A stretch of 46,649 nucleotides of DNA from an uncultured Elusimicrobia bacterium (GTDB lineage: Bacteria > Elusimicrobiota > Elusimicrobia > Elusimicrobiales > UBA9959): contig CAIXBR010000045.1 in the NCBI GenBank assembly GCA_903917735.1, forward strand, positions 1 to 46,649, given 5' to 3'. This document shows positions 24,428 to 32,909 of this stretch, piece by piece. The translations under genes were made by a program, and so were the position numbers. The notes under the pieces are model-generated. The model was not told where the DNA came from, did not search any database, and worked only from the letters and a program-made list of their open reading frames with translations. The stretch's first letter is position 1; the number at the start of each line of letters is the position of its first letter.

Positions 24428-24828
24428 CTGTCGCCCTTCAGATAGCTTATGCTGACGCCGCGGCCCCTGGCGATCTCGAAGTCCGGGCTCTTGCACTTCG
24501 GGCATTTCATGAAGGTGTGGGCCATCTCCGGGATGAAATGGATGAACTCCGCCTCGTCCTTGGTTTTCTTCAGGCCTTTGAGAGGGAATTCATGAGCGCA
24601 GGCCTTGCAGCGGAAGGCGGCCGGCTCGGCTATTATCTTGAACTTACAGGAAGCGGCCGCGGGATACTGCTTGCGCAGTTCTTCCAGGGCGAAAAGGAAA
24701 ATCTCTTTATCTATAGCCTGAAGTTCGCCGAAAAGGACCCCGGTTTCCTTCAGTTTCTTCAGTTTCTCGGTCCCGGCGTATTCCACGGCGGTTTTTATCA
24801 CTGATTCAGCCAATGCCCATTCATGCAT
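24424..24828 (-). CDS. hypA: Hydrogenase nickel-insertion protein HypA, archaeal-like form
   Basis: A 134-aa maturation factor that delivers nickel to the [NiFe] hydrogenase large subunit. It begins MHEWALAESV, with the N-terminal His2/Glu3 nickel site. Two zinc cysteine pairs are present, FRCKACAHEF and KCPKCKSPDFEI, separated by a long insert with IHFIPEMAHTF, and it ends in GRGVSISYL. The long insert and these phrases resemble Thermococcales HypA more than the short-loop E. coli form (recalled, not aligned). The ATG at 24828 is set by MHE and lies 6 bases after TATAAT, so it is likely leaderless. The hydrogenase is 6 kb away. Confidence 0.92.
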   Translation of the reverse strand: MHEWALAESVIKTAVEYAGTEKLKKLKETGVLFGELQAIDKEIFLFALEELRKQYPAAASCKFKIIAEPAAFRCKACAHEFPLKGLKKTKDEAEFIHFIPEMAHTFMKCPKCKSPDFEIARGRGVSISYLKGDR

Positions 24829-24834
24829 AGTTGA

Positions 24835-24840
24835 ATTATA
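24835..24840 (-). promoter_or_regulatory. -10 box of hypA (leaderless start)
   Basis: TATAAT on the minus strand (24840 to 24835), 6 bases before the hypA ATG. A TTGCTATCAAT element lies further upstream (24866 to 24856). There is no clear -35 at standard spacing. Confidence 0.5.
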
Positions 24841-24871
24841 CAAAAGGGCAAAGTTGTATTGATAGCAAATA

Positions 24872-25558
24872 TCACTTATGCCAGGTGACCGTGAGTTTAT
24901 TGCCGGAGGGATTATATTTGAAGCTGAAACTGCCGGCCGCGCGCGGCAGGGAGCTGACCGAATAAGCCTTCATCTTTTCAGGGAACCCAGCCGAACAAAG
25001 GCGGTCCAGGTTCCGGAAGCCGTCCGTCCCCGCGGCCAGCACTACCCACGGATGGGTCCTGTACAGAAGCGTTTTCATGCCGCCCAGGGCCAGGCTGTCG
25101 TCCTTAATGGAGAAACCGCTGTCCCCGTCCGGAAGTTTAAGGCTGGCGCCCTTGTACCCGAGATATTTCCCCCCGGAGCAGACTACCGCCGCCCAGGTCA
25201 GCACGGGCGCGGAACTCTGCGCGATGAACTTTATAAAAAGGGAGGACCGGTAGCCTGCCAGTGCGGCAACTGTACGCTGCCCGGGGAAGTTTATCTCGGC
25301 CCTACCCCCTTCCCCGTCCACAACTACCGTTACGGAACTGTCCAGCCTGATCCCGCCCGCCCCGCTCCGGGAATAATACCCGGTATCGGTAGGGGGCGGG
25401 ACGGGAGGGATATAGCCGTCCGACAGTTTGGGAATGCCGGAAAGTTTCACCGAATCCAGCGGGAACACCGGCAGGCTTCTCTCGGCGAAAGCGGGGCCGT
25501 GCAGGGCCAGCGTCAGCAGAAGCGTCAGCGGCAATCCTTTTCCTGCGGGATTTTTCAT
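24872..25558 (-). CDS. Secreted protein of unknown function, last gene of the sigma-factor operon
   Basis: A 228-aa protein with a signal peptide (GLPLTLLLTLALHGPAFA, cleaved before ERSL). The mature chain has a proline-rich linker (YIPPVPPPTDTGYYSRSG, about 49-66) followed by a beta-rich domain and ends with NKLTVTWHK. Two cysteines (VVCSGGKYLG and RLCSAGFP) could form a disulfide. No family is recognised. It is 24 bp downstream of the longer CpaB-like gene and has an AAAGGGG site, so it most likely belongs to the same transcript. Confidence 0.7.
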   Translation of the reverse strand: MKNPAGKGLPLTLLLTLALHGPAFAERSLPVFPLDSVKLSGIPKLSDGYIPPVPPPTDTGYYSRSGAGGIRLDSSVTVVVDGEGGRAEINFPGQRTVAALAGYRSSLFIKFIAQSSAPVLTWAAVVCSGGKYLGYKGASLKLPDGDSGFSIKDDSLALGGMKTLLYRTHPWVVLAAGTDGFRNLDRLCSAGFPEKMKAYSVSSLPRAAGSFSFKYNPSGNKLTVTWHK

Positions 25559-25582
25559 AACAGACCCCTTTCGACTGCCGGC

Positions 25583-26596
25583 TTACTTGATAAGCTTGCG
25601 GAAACTGGCTATCTCCATAGGGCGCATCTCGAAATCACCCGGCGCCCGGCGCACCAGGCAGATATTGCTGGCCTGTGCCAGGCTGAGGGCCGCGTACTGC
25701 GCCTCGTTAGGATTACAGAGCAGCTGCAGCACCCCGGTCTCGCCGGCGCTGACAGGTTTGAGCACTCCGGTCACCAGCACGTTCTGCAGTATGGTGGCCG
25801 TGACCTTCTCCTTTACGTCCCCGCCCATGACGGCCTCGAAGGTGACCAGCATGTCCACGCGGTCACCCTTCTCCAGGAACAGCGCCTGGGAGCCGGAGAC
25901 CGGCAGGCTTACTCCCCGGTAACCGGGCATTATGCGCGCCTCGGGGGTATACCTGACCGCGGGCTTTTTCCCGGCGCTCTTGCGCGGCGCCTCGAAGAGC
26001 TGGGCGAACAGGTCGCGGCTTCGCTTCAGCAGTTCCGCGGCCTTGTCGTCGAAGCCTTTCCGGTCCGCCTTGGAGGCGGCTTCCGTCAGCGCGTCGAAGT
26101 CCCGCATCAGCGTGTCCATCACGCCCAGCATAGGGCCGCCGCGGCCCTCGAACGAGGTCTGAAGACCGGACTTGGAGACGCGCTCCACGCTCATCATGAA
26201 CCGGATGCGCATGTCCTCGAAGTCCGCGCCCAGCTCCAGCGGGTTCCCGCCTTTCGCCATCTTGCTGGAGAACTCGTAGAGTATGGACACCGGGGTCTGC
26301 CAGAGGGCGGCCTCGCTCAGCTCCCCTTCTTCCGGCTCCTTCCACACCTTGCGCTCCAGCATGGCCGGCAGCGACTTCTCCAGCCAGGCCGGCAGCTTTA
26401 GCGAGGTCTTGCCGGGGTAGCAGGAGGTGGGGCTGTCCTTAACCCTGGCGTCCGGCGACGGCGCCAGATAGTAGTAGAACAGCTGCATATCCGCGGCCGT
26501 GCAGGAGGCCTCCAGCGCGGGGATGGCGGCGCTGAGGCCGCTCGCCGAAGCCGCCAGGGCGGCTGCCGCCAGAATTGACATTATTATGCGTTTCAT
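25583..26596 (-). CDS. Secreted CpaB/RcpC-like protein with a unique N-terminal domain
   Basis: A 337-aa exported protein (signal peptide about 1-23, MKRIIMSILAAAALAAS). Residues about 24-210 form a helical region of unknown type; residues about 220-337 match the RcpC/SAF-related part of CpaB (Flp pilus assembly): GYRGVSLPVSGSQALFLEKG, DRVDMLVTF, TATILQNVLV, NPNEAQYAALSLAQA. It ends in FRKLIK. The C-terminal half is clearly paralogous to the next gene upstream. No pilus genes are nearby. It has a GGGAGGG site and follows its paralogue by 12 bp. Confidence 0.8.
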   Translation of the reverse strand: MKRIIMSILAAAALAASASGLSAAIPALEASCTAADMQLFYYYLAPSPDARVKDSPTSCYPGKTSLKLPAWLEKSLPAMLERKVWKEPEEGELSEAALWQTPVSILYEFSSKMAKGGNPLELGADFEDMRIRFMMSVERVSKSGLQTSFEGRGGPMLGVMDTLMRDFDALTEAASKADRKGFDDKAAELLKRSRDLFAQLFEAPRKSAGKKPAVRYTPEARIMPGYRGVSLPVSGSQALFLEKGDRVDMLVTFEAVMGGDVKEKVTATILQNVLVTGVLKPVSAGETGVLQLLCNPNEAQYAALSLAQASNICLVRRAPGDFEMRPMEIASFRKLIK

Positions 26597-26608
26597 ATTC
26601 CCTCCCGG

Positions 26609-27103
26609 CTACTGTATAAGTTTGCGGAAGCTGGCCATCTCCATCGGGTGCAGCTCCGTATCGCCGACGGCGCGCACCACCACGGTGATCTTGCCCTGGG
26701 AGATGCTAAGGGCGGCATACTGCGCCTCTACGGGGTTCAGCAGCAGTTCCGCCGCGCCGGTCTCGTCTATCTTTTCGGGCTTGCGCACATTTATTACCAG
26801 GATGTTCTGCAGAAACGTGGAGGTGATCTTTTCCTTGCGCTCCTTCTTGTCGGCGTCCTCCATCTTGGCGTCGAACGTTACCAGCACATCCACCCTGTCC
26901 CCCTTCTTCAGGAACAGGAGCTGGTCTCCGCCGAGCGGGATGGAAGTGCCGCGGTAGCCCTTCACCAGCCCGACCGGCAGCAGCGCCTTCGGGGCGGCGC
27001 TGGAAACCGCCACCGGCTCGGCCGCTCCGGCTTCGGCCGCGCGCAGCTGCGCCGGGGCGGCCAGCGCCGCCGCGCACACTATCGCAAGTTTAAATGCCTT
27101 CAT
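26609..27103 (-). CDS. Secreted CpaB/RcpC-like protein, short form
   Basis: A 164-aa exported protein: signal peptide (MKAFKLAIVCAAALAAPAQL) followed almost at once by the RcpC-like domain (GYRGTSIPLGGDQLLFLKKG, DRVDVLVTF, TSTFLQNILV, NPVEAQYAALSISQG), ending FRKLIQ. It is a minimal version of the downstream protein's C-terminal half, implying tandem duplication with later gain or loss of the N-terminal region. A strong AAGGAGG site. It lies 21 bp after the probable anti-sigma gene. CpaB family members line the periplasm/outer-membrane path of tad pili; whether this one does is unknown. Confidence 0.8.
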   Translation of the reverse strand: MKAFKLAIVCAAALAAPAQLRAAEAGAAEPVAVSSAAPKALLPVGLVKGYRGTSIPLGGDQLLFLKKGDRVDVLVTFDAKMEDADKKERKEKITSTFLQNILVINVRKPEKIDETGAAELLLNPVEAQYAALSISQGKITVVVRAVGDTELHPMEMASFRKLIQ

Positions 27104-27124
27104 AAGACCTCCTTCTTCTGTCTG

Positions 27125-27772
27125 TTAAATTACCCTGCGCTCAAAAATGTCTTCCGGAGCTATAACACGCCTCTCAAGGGTGAACACGGCGCCCTCGGTC
27201 TCCAGCACTATGCCGGAGCCGTTCTCCAGCTTGACCTCGCGGCCCGCGGCCAGCACTATAGGGGACCCGGACCCGGCGGAAGCTATCGGGAAAGCCTTTA
27301 TCGGCTCGGTCTCCAGCCTGCCCATCGGCACGGCAGCGAAGAGCTCCTCGCCAGCCGCCCCTGAAGCTGCCAGCGCAGCAGGCAGCCGGGAAACCCGTGC
27401 CCGGACAGGGAGCAGCGGGGAAGGGACTTGCGGGAGCGCGGCCATGACCGGCGCCTGGGTTTCCGGAACGCACCCGGTATGGCGGCGGGCCAGCGGCAGC
27501 AGCGTTATAACCAGGACGGCGGCGGCCATTGCGGCGCGGACAGAATTGTTAGCGAACAGTGAGCGCAGGGAGACAAGGAAACCGGCGGGCTCCGCGGCAA
27601 GCCGGTCCCGCAGGCTTTCCTTTATAAGCGACTCCTCGCTGAAGTCAGCGCGGGCTATGCAGGACGCCAGCTCCATGGCGCCGGGGTCCGGGCTGAAGGG
27701 CGCGGCAGGGCCGCCCTGCAGCACGGAGTCCAGCTCCCTGTTAAATTCTTCTATAAGTTCGGACTCGTTCAT
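27125..27772 (-). CDS. Probable transmembrane anti-sigma factor
   Basis: A 215-aa protein with one transmembrane segment at about residues 77-97 (VRAAMAAAVLVITLLPLA), a cytoplasmic acidic N-terminus and an extracytoplasmic tail. The tail contains VLAAGREVKLENGSGIVLET (about 173-192), faintly like FecR-type repeats. It overlaps the ECF sigma gene by 4 bp (ATGA) in the classic sigma/anti-sigma arrangement, which is the main evidence. No zinc-binding anti-sigma motif (HxxxCxxC) is seen. Confidence 0.65.
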   Translation of the reverse strand: MNESELIEEFNRELDSVLQGGPAAPFSPDPGAMELASCIARADFSEESLIKESLRDRLAAEPAGFLVSLRSLFANNSVRAAMAAAVLVITLLPLARRHTGCVPETQAPVMAALPQVPSPLLPVRARVSRLPAALAASGAAGEELFAAVPMGRLETEPIKAFPIASAGSGSPIVLAAGREVKLENGSGIVLETEGAVFTLERRVIAPEDIFERRVI

Positions 27773-28281
27773 AACTTTCTCTTATCCGCCAGAAAAGTCT
27801 GCATTTTTTTAACCGCCCGGTAGACCAGGATGCTCACGTTACTTTCCCCTATCCCTGTCATCAGCGCTATCTCGCGGTTGGTCATCCCGGAACTGAACTT
27901 CAGCGCTATTATATCCCTGGAGCGCTCATCCAACCCCGCTACGGCTTCCAGGATCAGGCCGGCTTCTTCTTTTCTTTCTAGGATGGCCTCCATGCGGGGC
28001 TCCGTTCCTGCCTGCTCTCCCGCGTCTTCCAGGGAGACCTCACCCCGGTGGTTGCGGGCCCTGGCCCAATCTATTACGGCGTTGCGGGCTATGCCGAAAA
28101 GCCAACCCTGTACCGGCCCCCGCCCCGCGTCATAAGTCCCGAAATTGCGCAGCGCCGCCTCAAATATCCTGCCCGTAACGTCGTCAGCTTCGGCCGGCAG
28201 CCCCACGTGGTAGCGCACATAGTTATAGACCTTGTTAAAATAGCGGTCATACATCTCGTTGAAAGTCATAGGGTCCGGCAT
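27769..28281 (-). CDS. ECF-family RNA polymerase sigma factor
   Basis: A 170-aa sigma factor. Region 2 (about 8-75) contains YDRYFNKVYNYVRYHVG, EADDVTGRIFEAALRNF and GWLFGIARNAVIDWAR; region 4 (about 105-165) contains LDERSRDIIALKFSSGMTNR and GIGESNVSILVYRAVKKM, a helix-turn-helix for -35 recognition. It leads a five-gene run (anti-sigma, two CpaB-like, one secreted protein). Upstream (28282-28344) there is a GGAAAAT followed about 17 bases later by TATTTAT, a possible self-regulated promoter, but I cannot define the ECF consensus. Confidence 0.9.
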   Translation of the reverse strand: MPDPMTFNEMYDRYFNKVYNYVRYHVGLPAEADDVTGRIFEAALRNFGTYDAGRGPVQGWLFGIARNAVIDWARARNHRGEVSLEDAGEQAGTEPRMEAILERKEEAGLILEAVAGLDERSRDIIALKFSSGMTNREIALMTGIGESNVSILVYRAVKKMQTFLADKRKL

Positions 28282-28344
28282 TCCCTCTATACTAATAAAT
28301 ACGGCGGCGGCGGGAAAGTATTACATTTTCCAAAGGTATCGAAT

Positions 28345-28374
28345 AAAAAACCCGGATATTTATCCGGGTTTTTT
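28345..28374. terminator. Terminator after ybaB
   Basis: A 14-bp perfect stem, A-run plus CCCGGATA at 28345-28358 and its complement at 28361-28374, with a 2-base loop and T-runs on either strand. It ends the long minus-strand hydrogenase-permease-ybaB transcript and separates it from the ECF sigma promoter. Confidence 0.93.
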
Positions 28375-28405
28375 AGCCGCCTGTGCCGGCTATATATCTT
28401 CCCTG

Positions 28406-28693
28406 TCACATCCCCAGTCCCGGCAAACCGCTCAGGGCGCTCATCTTCTGGGCTGCCGACTTTTGGCTCTCGCGGATGGCGCGGTTCACAGTCTCCGCCA
28501 AGGCGGCCTCCAGCTTCGTCTTGTTCACGGTAGCCAGGTCGCACTTCAGCTCCACGCTCTTTATTTCTTGGGAACCGGTGATACTGACCTTCACCATGCT
28601 GTCCTCGCTCGCCAGCTGCAGCGAATCCAGTTCCTTCTTGATATCGTCCATCTTACGCTTCATTTCCCAAAGCTGTTTCATTTTATCAAGCAT
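28406..28693 (-). CDS. ybaB: YbaB/EbfC-family nucleoid-associated protein
   Basis: A 95-aa DNA-binding protein. It shows the YbaB layout: an N-terminal helix MLDKMKQLWEMKRKMDDIKK, the beta core SMVKVSITGSQEIKSVEL, and a C-terminal helix ending in GLPGLGM. The family forms dimers that bind DNA and is usually found by dnaX-recR, which are not here; its place after an amino-acid permease is unusual. AAGGAG site. Confidence 0.85.
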   Translation of the reverse strand: MLDKMKQLWEMKRKMDDIKKELDSLQLASEDSMVKVSITGSQEIKSVELKCDLATVNKTKLEAALAETVNRAIRESQKSAAQKMSALSGLPGLGM

Positions 28694-28729
28694 AGCCGCT
28701 CCTTTGTACTATCTTAGAATATACGAAAG

Positions 28730-30301
28730 CTAGAATTCGTCCCCGCCGGGCAGGATCGGTTTGGATTTCATGGCCAGGTCGCCGCGGCGCAGACGGGAAT
28801 TTTTATAGCCGTACAGGAAATAAATGACCAGACCTATGATCAGCCACACGAAGAACCTGAGCCAGGTTATCTTGTCCAGCCCCAGCATCAGGAAAAGACA
28901 GAACCCTATGCCCAGCACCGGAGTGACAAAGCCGCCCGGGGCCCTGAAGGGGCGCACGCGGTCGGGGTCTTTTATCCGCAGGATGATAACACCGGCGCAG
29001 ACCAGCACGAAAGCAAAAAGCGTGCCGATGTTGCAGAGGTTGGCCATCTCGTCGATGTTGCAGAAGGCCGAGAGTACCCCCACTATGATCCCGGTCCAGA
29101 TGGTGGTAATGTAAGGCGTCTTGAATTTTTTATGGATAGTGGCGAAATAAGGCGGCAGCAGCCCGTCGCGGCTCATCGAGAAGAAGATCCGCGGCTGCCC
29201 CATCTGAAAGACCAGCAGCACGGCCGTATGCGCCACCACCGACCCCAGGGACACTATCACTATTATCCAGCGGGCCGCGTGGTTGTAATCCAGCCCCGCT
29301 ATCAGCGGCTCGGCTATCTTGTTCTTCAGCTCCATGAACGGCATCATGCCGGTAAGCGCCACCGTCACCAGTATGTAGACGATAGTGCAGATGATAAGCG
29401 AACCTATAATGCCTATAGGCATATCCCGCTTGGGATCGCGTGTCTCCTCGGCTACGGTGGAAACCGCGTCGAAACCGATATAGGCGAAGAAAATGGTGGC
29501 CGCCCCCACCTGTACGCCTTTCCAGCCGCCCGGCATGAACGGCGTCCAGTTGCGTTTATCGAAATAATAGAAACCCACGCCCACAAAAAGGGCGATCACG
29601 AGAAGCTTGATAATAACCAGGAAGTCATTGAACCTGGTGCTTTTTTTAATACCCACAACGAGCAGTGCCGTAAGCGCCAGCACTATAAGCAACGCCGGCA
29701 GGTTGAAGATTATAGGGATGCCGAACACATGCGGGATCAGGGAGGGATCAAAAAGCTTGAGGGTCCCGGCCAGGGCGGTGTTCCCGCTTTGCACCGCCGC
29801 GGTCAGTTGCGCCGCCTTGGCGAAAAAAGTCCTGTAATCCACCCGCAGCCAGAGCGGCATATTTATGCCGAAAGCGCTGTTCAGAAAATCATTGAAATAG
29901 CCGGACCAGCTGATGGCCACCGCCACATTACCAATGGCGTATTCTATGATCAGGTCCCAGCCTATGATCCAGGCCACAAGCTCCCCCATGGTAGCGTAGG
30001 CATAAGTATAAGCGCTGCCTGAGATGGGCACCATGGCGGACAGCTCCGCGTAGCAGAGGGCGGTGAAGCCGCAGGCGATGGCGGTCAGTATAAAGGAAAT
30101 AATAAGCGCGGGGCCGGCCGGGTAGCCGCTGGAAGCGCCGACCGCGGCTTCCCCCACCATGGCGAAGATGCCGGCGCCTATGATGGCGCCTATGCCTATC
30201 ATCGTAACGTCGAAAGCGCCCAGGACCCTTACAAGTTTATGGCCGTGCTCGCGCGACTCGGCCATTATCTCGTCTACGGATTTGATCTGAAAGATTGACA
30301 T
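28730..30301 (-). CDS. APC-family amino acid permease
   Basis: A 523-aa inner-membrane permease with about 12-14 hydrophobic segments. Family markers: [20 protein letters not shown] in TM1 (G-I-G-A-G-I-F), [19 protein letters not shown] in TM3 and [20 protein letters not shown] in TM6. This is the cationic amino acid transporter (YfnA/CAT-like) subgroup, which often has an extra C-terminal pair of helices. It follows the hydrogenase protease by 19 bp with a GGGGA site, so it may be read from the hydrogenase operon. Substrate unknown. Confidence 0.87.
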   Translation of the reverse strand: MSIFQIKSVDEIMAESREHGHKLVRVLGAFDVTMIGIGAIIGAGIFAMVGEAAVGASSGYPAGPALIISFILTAIACGFTALCYAELSAMVPISGSAYTYAYATMGELVAWIIGWDLIIEYAIGNVAVAISWSGYFNDFLNSAFGINMPLWLRVDYRTFFAKAAQLTAAVQSGNTALAGTLKLFDPSLIPHVFGIPIIFNLPALLIVLALTALLVVGIKKSTRFNDFLVIIKLLVIALFVGVGFYYFDKRNWTPFMPGGWKGVQVGAATIFFAYIGFDAVSTVAEETRDPKRDMPIGIIGSLIICTIVYILVTVALTGMMPFMELKNKIAEPLIAGLDYNHAARWIIVIVSLGSVVAHTAVLLVFQMGQPRIFFSMSRDGLLPPYFATIHKKFKTPYITTIWTGIIVGVLSAFCNIDEMANLCNIGTLFAFVLVCAGVIILRIKDPDRVRPFRAPGGFVTPVLGIGFCLFLMLGLDKITWLRFFVWLIIGLVIYFLYGYKNSRLRRGDLAMKSKPILPGGDEF

Positions 30302-30320
30302 TAGTTCCCCTAGGCGCGCG

Positions 30321-30815
30321 CTATCTATCTGCGACCTTACCTATATTATTAAAATACCCGGCCAGTTTTGAAGCGGTTTCTTCCACTTCGGCCGAAAGGC
30401 CTTCCTTATAGTCCAGGGATTTCGCCTGCACGCCCACCACTACCAGCTCGGCCCCGGTGTCTTCCTTAACTATGGAGAAGGTCACGGAAAGCGGGAAGCT
30501 GTGCGTGGAAAGGACCGTTTGCTGGTTTACAGCCTCCAGCGGGATAACGCGCAGTTCCCCCGCCGTACCGCCGAAATGGGCCGCGTCTACAAGTATCACC
30601 TTGTCGGGCTTCCAGTCTATGGCCGTCTGGGCTATGTTTTCAGGGGTGGTGCCGGCGTCTATCAGCCGGATATCCGGGCGGTGGAATTCCACATGGGCGC
30701 AAACATAAGGGCCGACGCCATCGTCGGCCCTTAAGGTGCTTCCCAGCGTTACCACGAGCGTGCGGCCCTTGGGGGCCAGCGCCGCCTTAACCTCTTCAGT
30801 CCACGAATTTGACAT
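30321..30815 (-). CDS. Hydrogenase maturation endopeptidase (HycI/HyaD family)
   Basis: A 164-aa nickel-dependent protease that removes the C-terminal tail of the [NiFe] large subunit once nickel is in place. Motifs: [15 protein letters not shown] (the nickel-binding acidic residue is D31/D32; family usually has GN where this has GS), [11 protein letters not shown], and [14 protein letters not shown] with STHSFPLSV providing the histidine. The start overlaps the end of the large-subunit gene by 20 bp, directly pairing enzyme and substrate. Confidence 0.9.
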   Translation of the reverse strand: MSNSWTEEVKAALAPKGRTLVVTLGSTLRADDGVGPYVCAHVEFHRPDIRLIDAGTTPENIAQTAIDWKPDKVILVDAAHFGGTAGELRVIPLEAVNQQTVLSTHSFPLSVTFSIVKEDTGAELVVVGVQAKSLDYKEGLSAEVEETASKLAGYFNNIGKVADR

Positions 30816-32127
30816 CGAGGTAATGCGCGGAACAGGAGATGCACGGGTCGTAAGCCCGCACCAGCATCTCCAGCCGCAGGGTTATGGTTTCCTTGGGCAG
30901 GGTGATGATCTCGGGCAGGAACTTTGCGAAGTCGTGCTCTATATTATTGACGTTCTGGTTGGTCGGGATGATGCAGTTGGCTACCTTTATCATGCCGGCA
31001 CGGTCCGTTTCGTAGTTATGATGGAGTATGCCGCGGGGCACTTCTACCGAGCCCACGCCGTTGCCCGCGCGCACGGGCACCGCGCCTTTCTCGTTTGCGC
31101 CCACGGTGACCTGCTGGCTGTAGTCCAGGCCGTTCTTCTTCAGGTCCTTCAGGATCTCCAGCGCGTGATAGTAGCAGTGCACTATCTCTATCACCTGCGC
31201 CACGGTGTTCATGAACGGATTGTGGCAGACGGGTTTAAGGCCCAGCTCTTTAGCCACGGCCTTGGCCTTGGGGTGCAGCTTGTCGGCGTTCAGGTTGAAG
31301 CGGGCGAGAGCCCCCACGAACAGGCTATCGCGGGACCACTTGGTGAACTTAGCGGAGGAGCGCGGGTCGATGAATTCGTTCGTCGACTTCCGGTAATCTT
31401 TCTTGCTGACGCGTTTGCCGTCGGTGGAACCGATATCGCCCATCAGCAGGGGATATTCACCGTCGTCGGACACTAGTGCCACGTACTCGGTCTCGCGGTG
31501 GAAGTCCGGGAACTTAAGGACTTTGGCCAGCTTCAGGGTCTCGCCCATGTCGCCGGCCATCTCTTCGAGTATCTTTATCTGGGTGTCCAGGTCCTTCTTC
31601 GAAGGCAGCTTGGTCCAGCCGCCCACTACGGCGGTGATAGGGTGTATATGGCGCCCCACCAGGATATCGCAAACGTCGTTGACCGCTTTCTTCATGCGCA
31701 GCGCGCGGCGCACCACGGCGTTGTGCGTCTTTATCAGCGGGATGAAGGACGGCACGCCCAGCACGTCGGGCGCGGCCAGCAGGTACACGTGCAGGATGTG
31801 GCTGTCGAGGAACTCGTAATCAAGCAGCAACTTGCGGAGCTTTATAGTCTGTTCGGTGGGCACTACGCCCAGGGCGTCTTCCGCCGCCTGTATGGAGGCC
31901 AGCGAGTGACCGCAGGAGCAGATGCCGCAGATGCGGCTGGTAATGTGCTGCGCCTCGAAGATGGAGCGGCCGCGCAGCATCCCTTCGAACAGGCGGGGCG
32001 TCTCCACCACGTGGAACTCGCACTTCTCCACCTTGCCGTTCTTCACGTTGACCACTATGTTGCCGTGGCCTTCCACGCGGGTGAGATACTCAACTTTAAT
32101 ATCGAGATTCTTATTTGCGGTTGCCAT
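30796..32127 (-). CDS. hydA: [NiFe] hydrogenase large subunit, group 3b type (HydA)
   Basis: A 443-aa catalytic subunit. The nickel site cysteines are C67 and C70 (RICGICSCGHS) and C429 and C432 (DPCISCSAH); E19 in RVEGHG is the conserved proton-relay glutamate. Cleavage after H435 would remove the last 8 residues (YLDVKFVD), the substrate of the adjacent protease. The gene order B-G-D-A is that of the Pyrococcus furiosus NADP-dependent hydrogenase I. It interconverts H2 and NADP(H) in the cytoplasm; the direction in vivo is unknown. Overlaps the delta gene by 17 bp. Confidence 0.93.
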   Translation of the reverse strand: MATANKNLDIKVEYLTRVEGHGNIVVNVKNGKVEKCEFHVVETPRLFEGMLRGRSIFEAQHITSRICGICSCGHSLASIQAAEDALGVVPTEQTIKLRKLLLDYEFLDSHILHVYLLAAPDVLGVPSFIPLIKTHNAVVRRALRMKKAVNDVCDILVGRHIHPITAVVGGWTKLPSKKDLDTQIKILEEMAGDMGETLKLAKVLKFPDFHRETEYVALVSDDGEYPLLMGDIGSTDGKRVSKKDYRKSTNEFIDPRSSAKFTKWSRDSLFVGALARFNLNADKLHPKAKAVAKELGLKPVCHNPFMNTVAQVIEIVHCYYHALEILKDLKKNGLDYSQQVTVGANEKGAVPVRAGNGVGSVEVPRGILHHNYETDRAGMIKVANCIIPTNQNVNNIEHDFAKFLPEIITLPKETITLRLEMLVRAYDPCISCSAHYLDVKFVD

Positions 32128-32896
32128 TGTTGTCGGCCTCCTTGCACTTGTTGTACATGTCGAACTTGGCTTTTATAAGTTCGGGCTTGAGGTTATATTT
32201 GCTGATAACGTCGTTGGCGTTCTTCGCTGGGTTCTTCACCTCGCCGCGGCAGCCGTAGCAGATGTTGCCATTGTTGACGCACCAGGAATTGCAGCCGGCC
32301 TTGGTCCAGGGGCCCAGGCAGGAAACGCCGCGCTCGTACATGCAGACGTTCTCGTTCAGTTTGCATTCAGAGCAGACGGGATTGTCCGGCACGGTGTAGG
32401 GCAGGCCGCGCAGCGCGCACTTAAGCACCTCTACCAGTTCCGGCGCGTAGATCGGGCAGCCGTTGATGGAGTAGTCCACCTTCACCACCTGGTGCACGGC
32501 CTTGGTAGCCGTGCTGTCGAACAGCTTATAGTCCTTCCCGTAGACGCTAGCCCGTATCTCGTCCAGCTCGAAGGAGTTCTTCATGCCGTTCACGCCGCCG
32601 GTGCAGGCGCAGGCGCCGTAGGCTATCAGCACCTTGGCGCGGGCGCGGATCTTCTTAAGGCGCTCTTCGGCGTGATGGTCGCCTATCGAGCCTTCTATAA
32701 GGACCACGTCGTAATCCTTGTCCCATTTCTCGCTGATAGCCTCGCGGAACTCCACCACGTCGATGGCGCCGAGGATGTCCAGCAGCCCCTCGCCGAGGTT
32801 GGTGATCTGCAGCTGGCAGCCTTCGCAGGAGGCGAAGTCAAAGAAAGCCACTTTGGGCTTGGCGGCGATCTGCACGGATTTTTTCTCTGTTTTCAT
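32111..32896 (-). CDS. hydD: [NiFe] hydrogenase small (delta) subunit (HydD)
   Basis: A 261-aa electron-transfer subunit. The proximal cluster motif FDFASCEGCQLQITN is near residue 20, with AYGACACTGGVNG and INGCPIYAPELVE completing it. The C-terminal part has many more cysteines (VCSECKLNENVC, SCLGPWTKAGCNSWC, ICYGCRG), as in 3b/3d small subunits with extra clusters. No twin-arginine signal, so it is cytoplasmic. 13 bp downstream of hydG; GGAGA site. Confidence 0.92.
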   Translation of the reverse strand: MKTEKKSVQIAAKPKVAFFDFASCEGCQLQITNLGEGLLDILGAIDVVEFREAISEKWDKDYDVVLIEGSIGDHHAEERLKKIRARAKVLIAYGACACTGGVNGMKNSFELDEIRASVYGKDYKLFDSTATKAVHQVVKVDYSINGCPIYAPELVEVLKCALRGLPYTVPDNPVCSECKLNENVCMYERGVSCLGPWTKAGCNSWCVNNGNICYGCRGEVKNPAKNANDVISKYNLKPELIKAKFDMYNKCKEADNNGNRK

Positions 32897-32909
32897 GTTG
32901 TTCTCCGTA

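Noticed and set aside
29132..30022. 296-codon plus-strand frame opposite the APC permease
   Set aside because: Antisense shadow of transmembrane codons, no motif.
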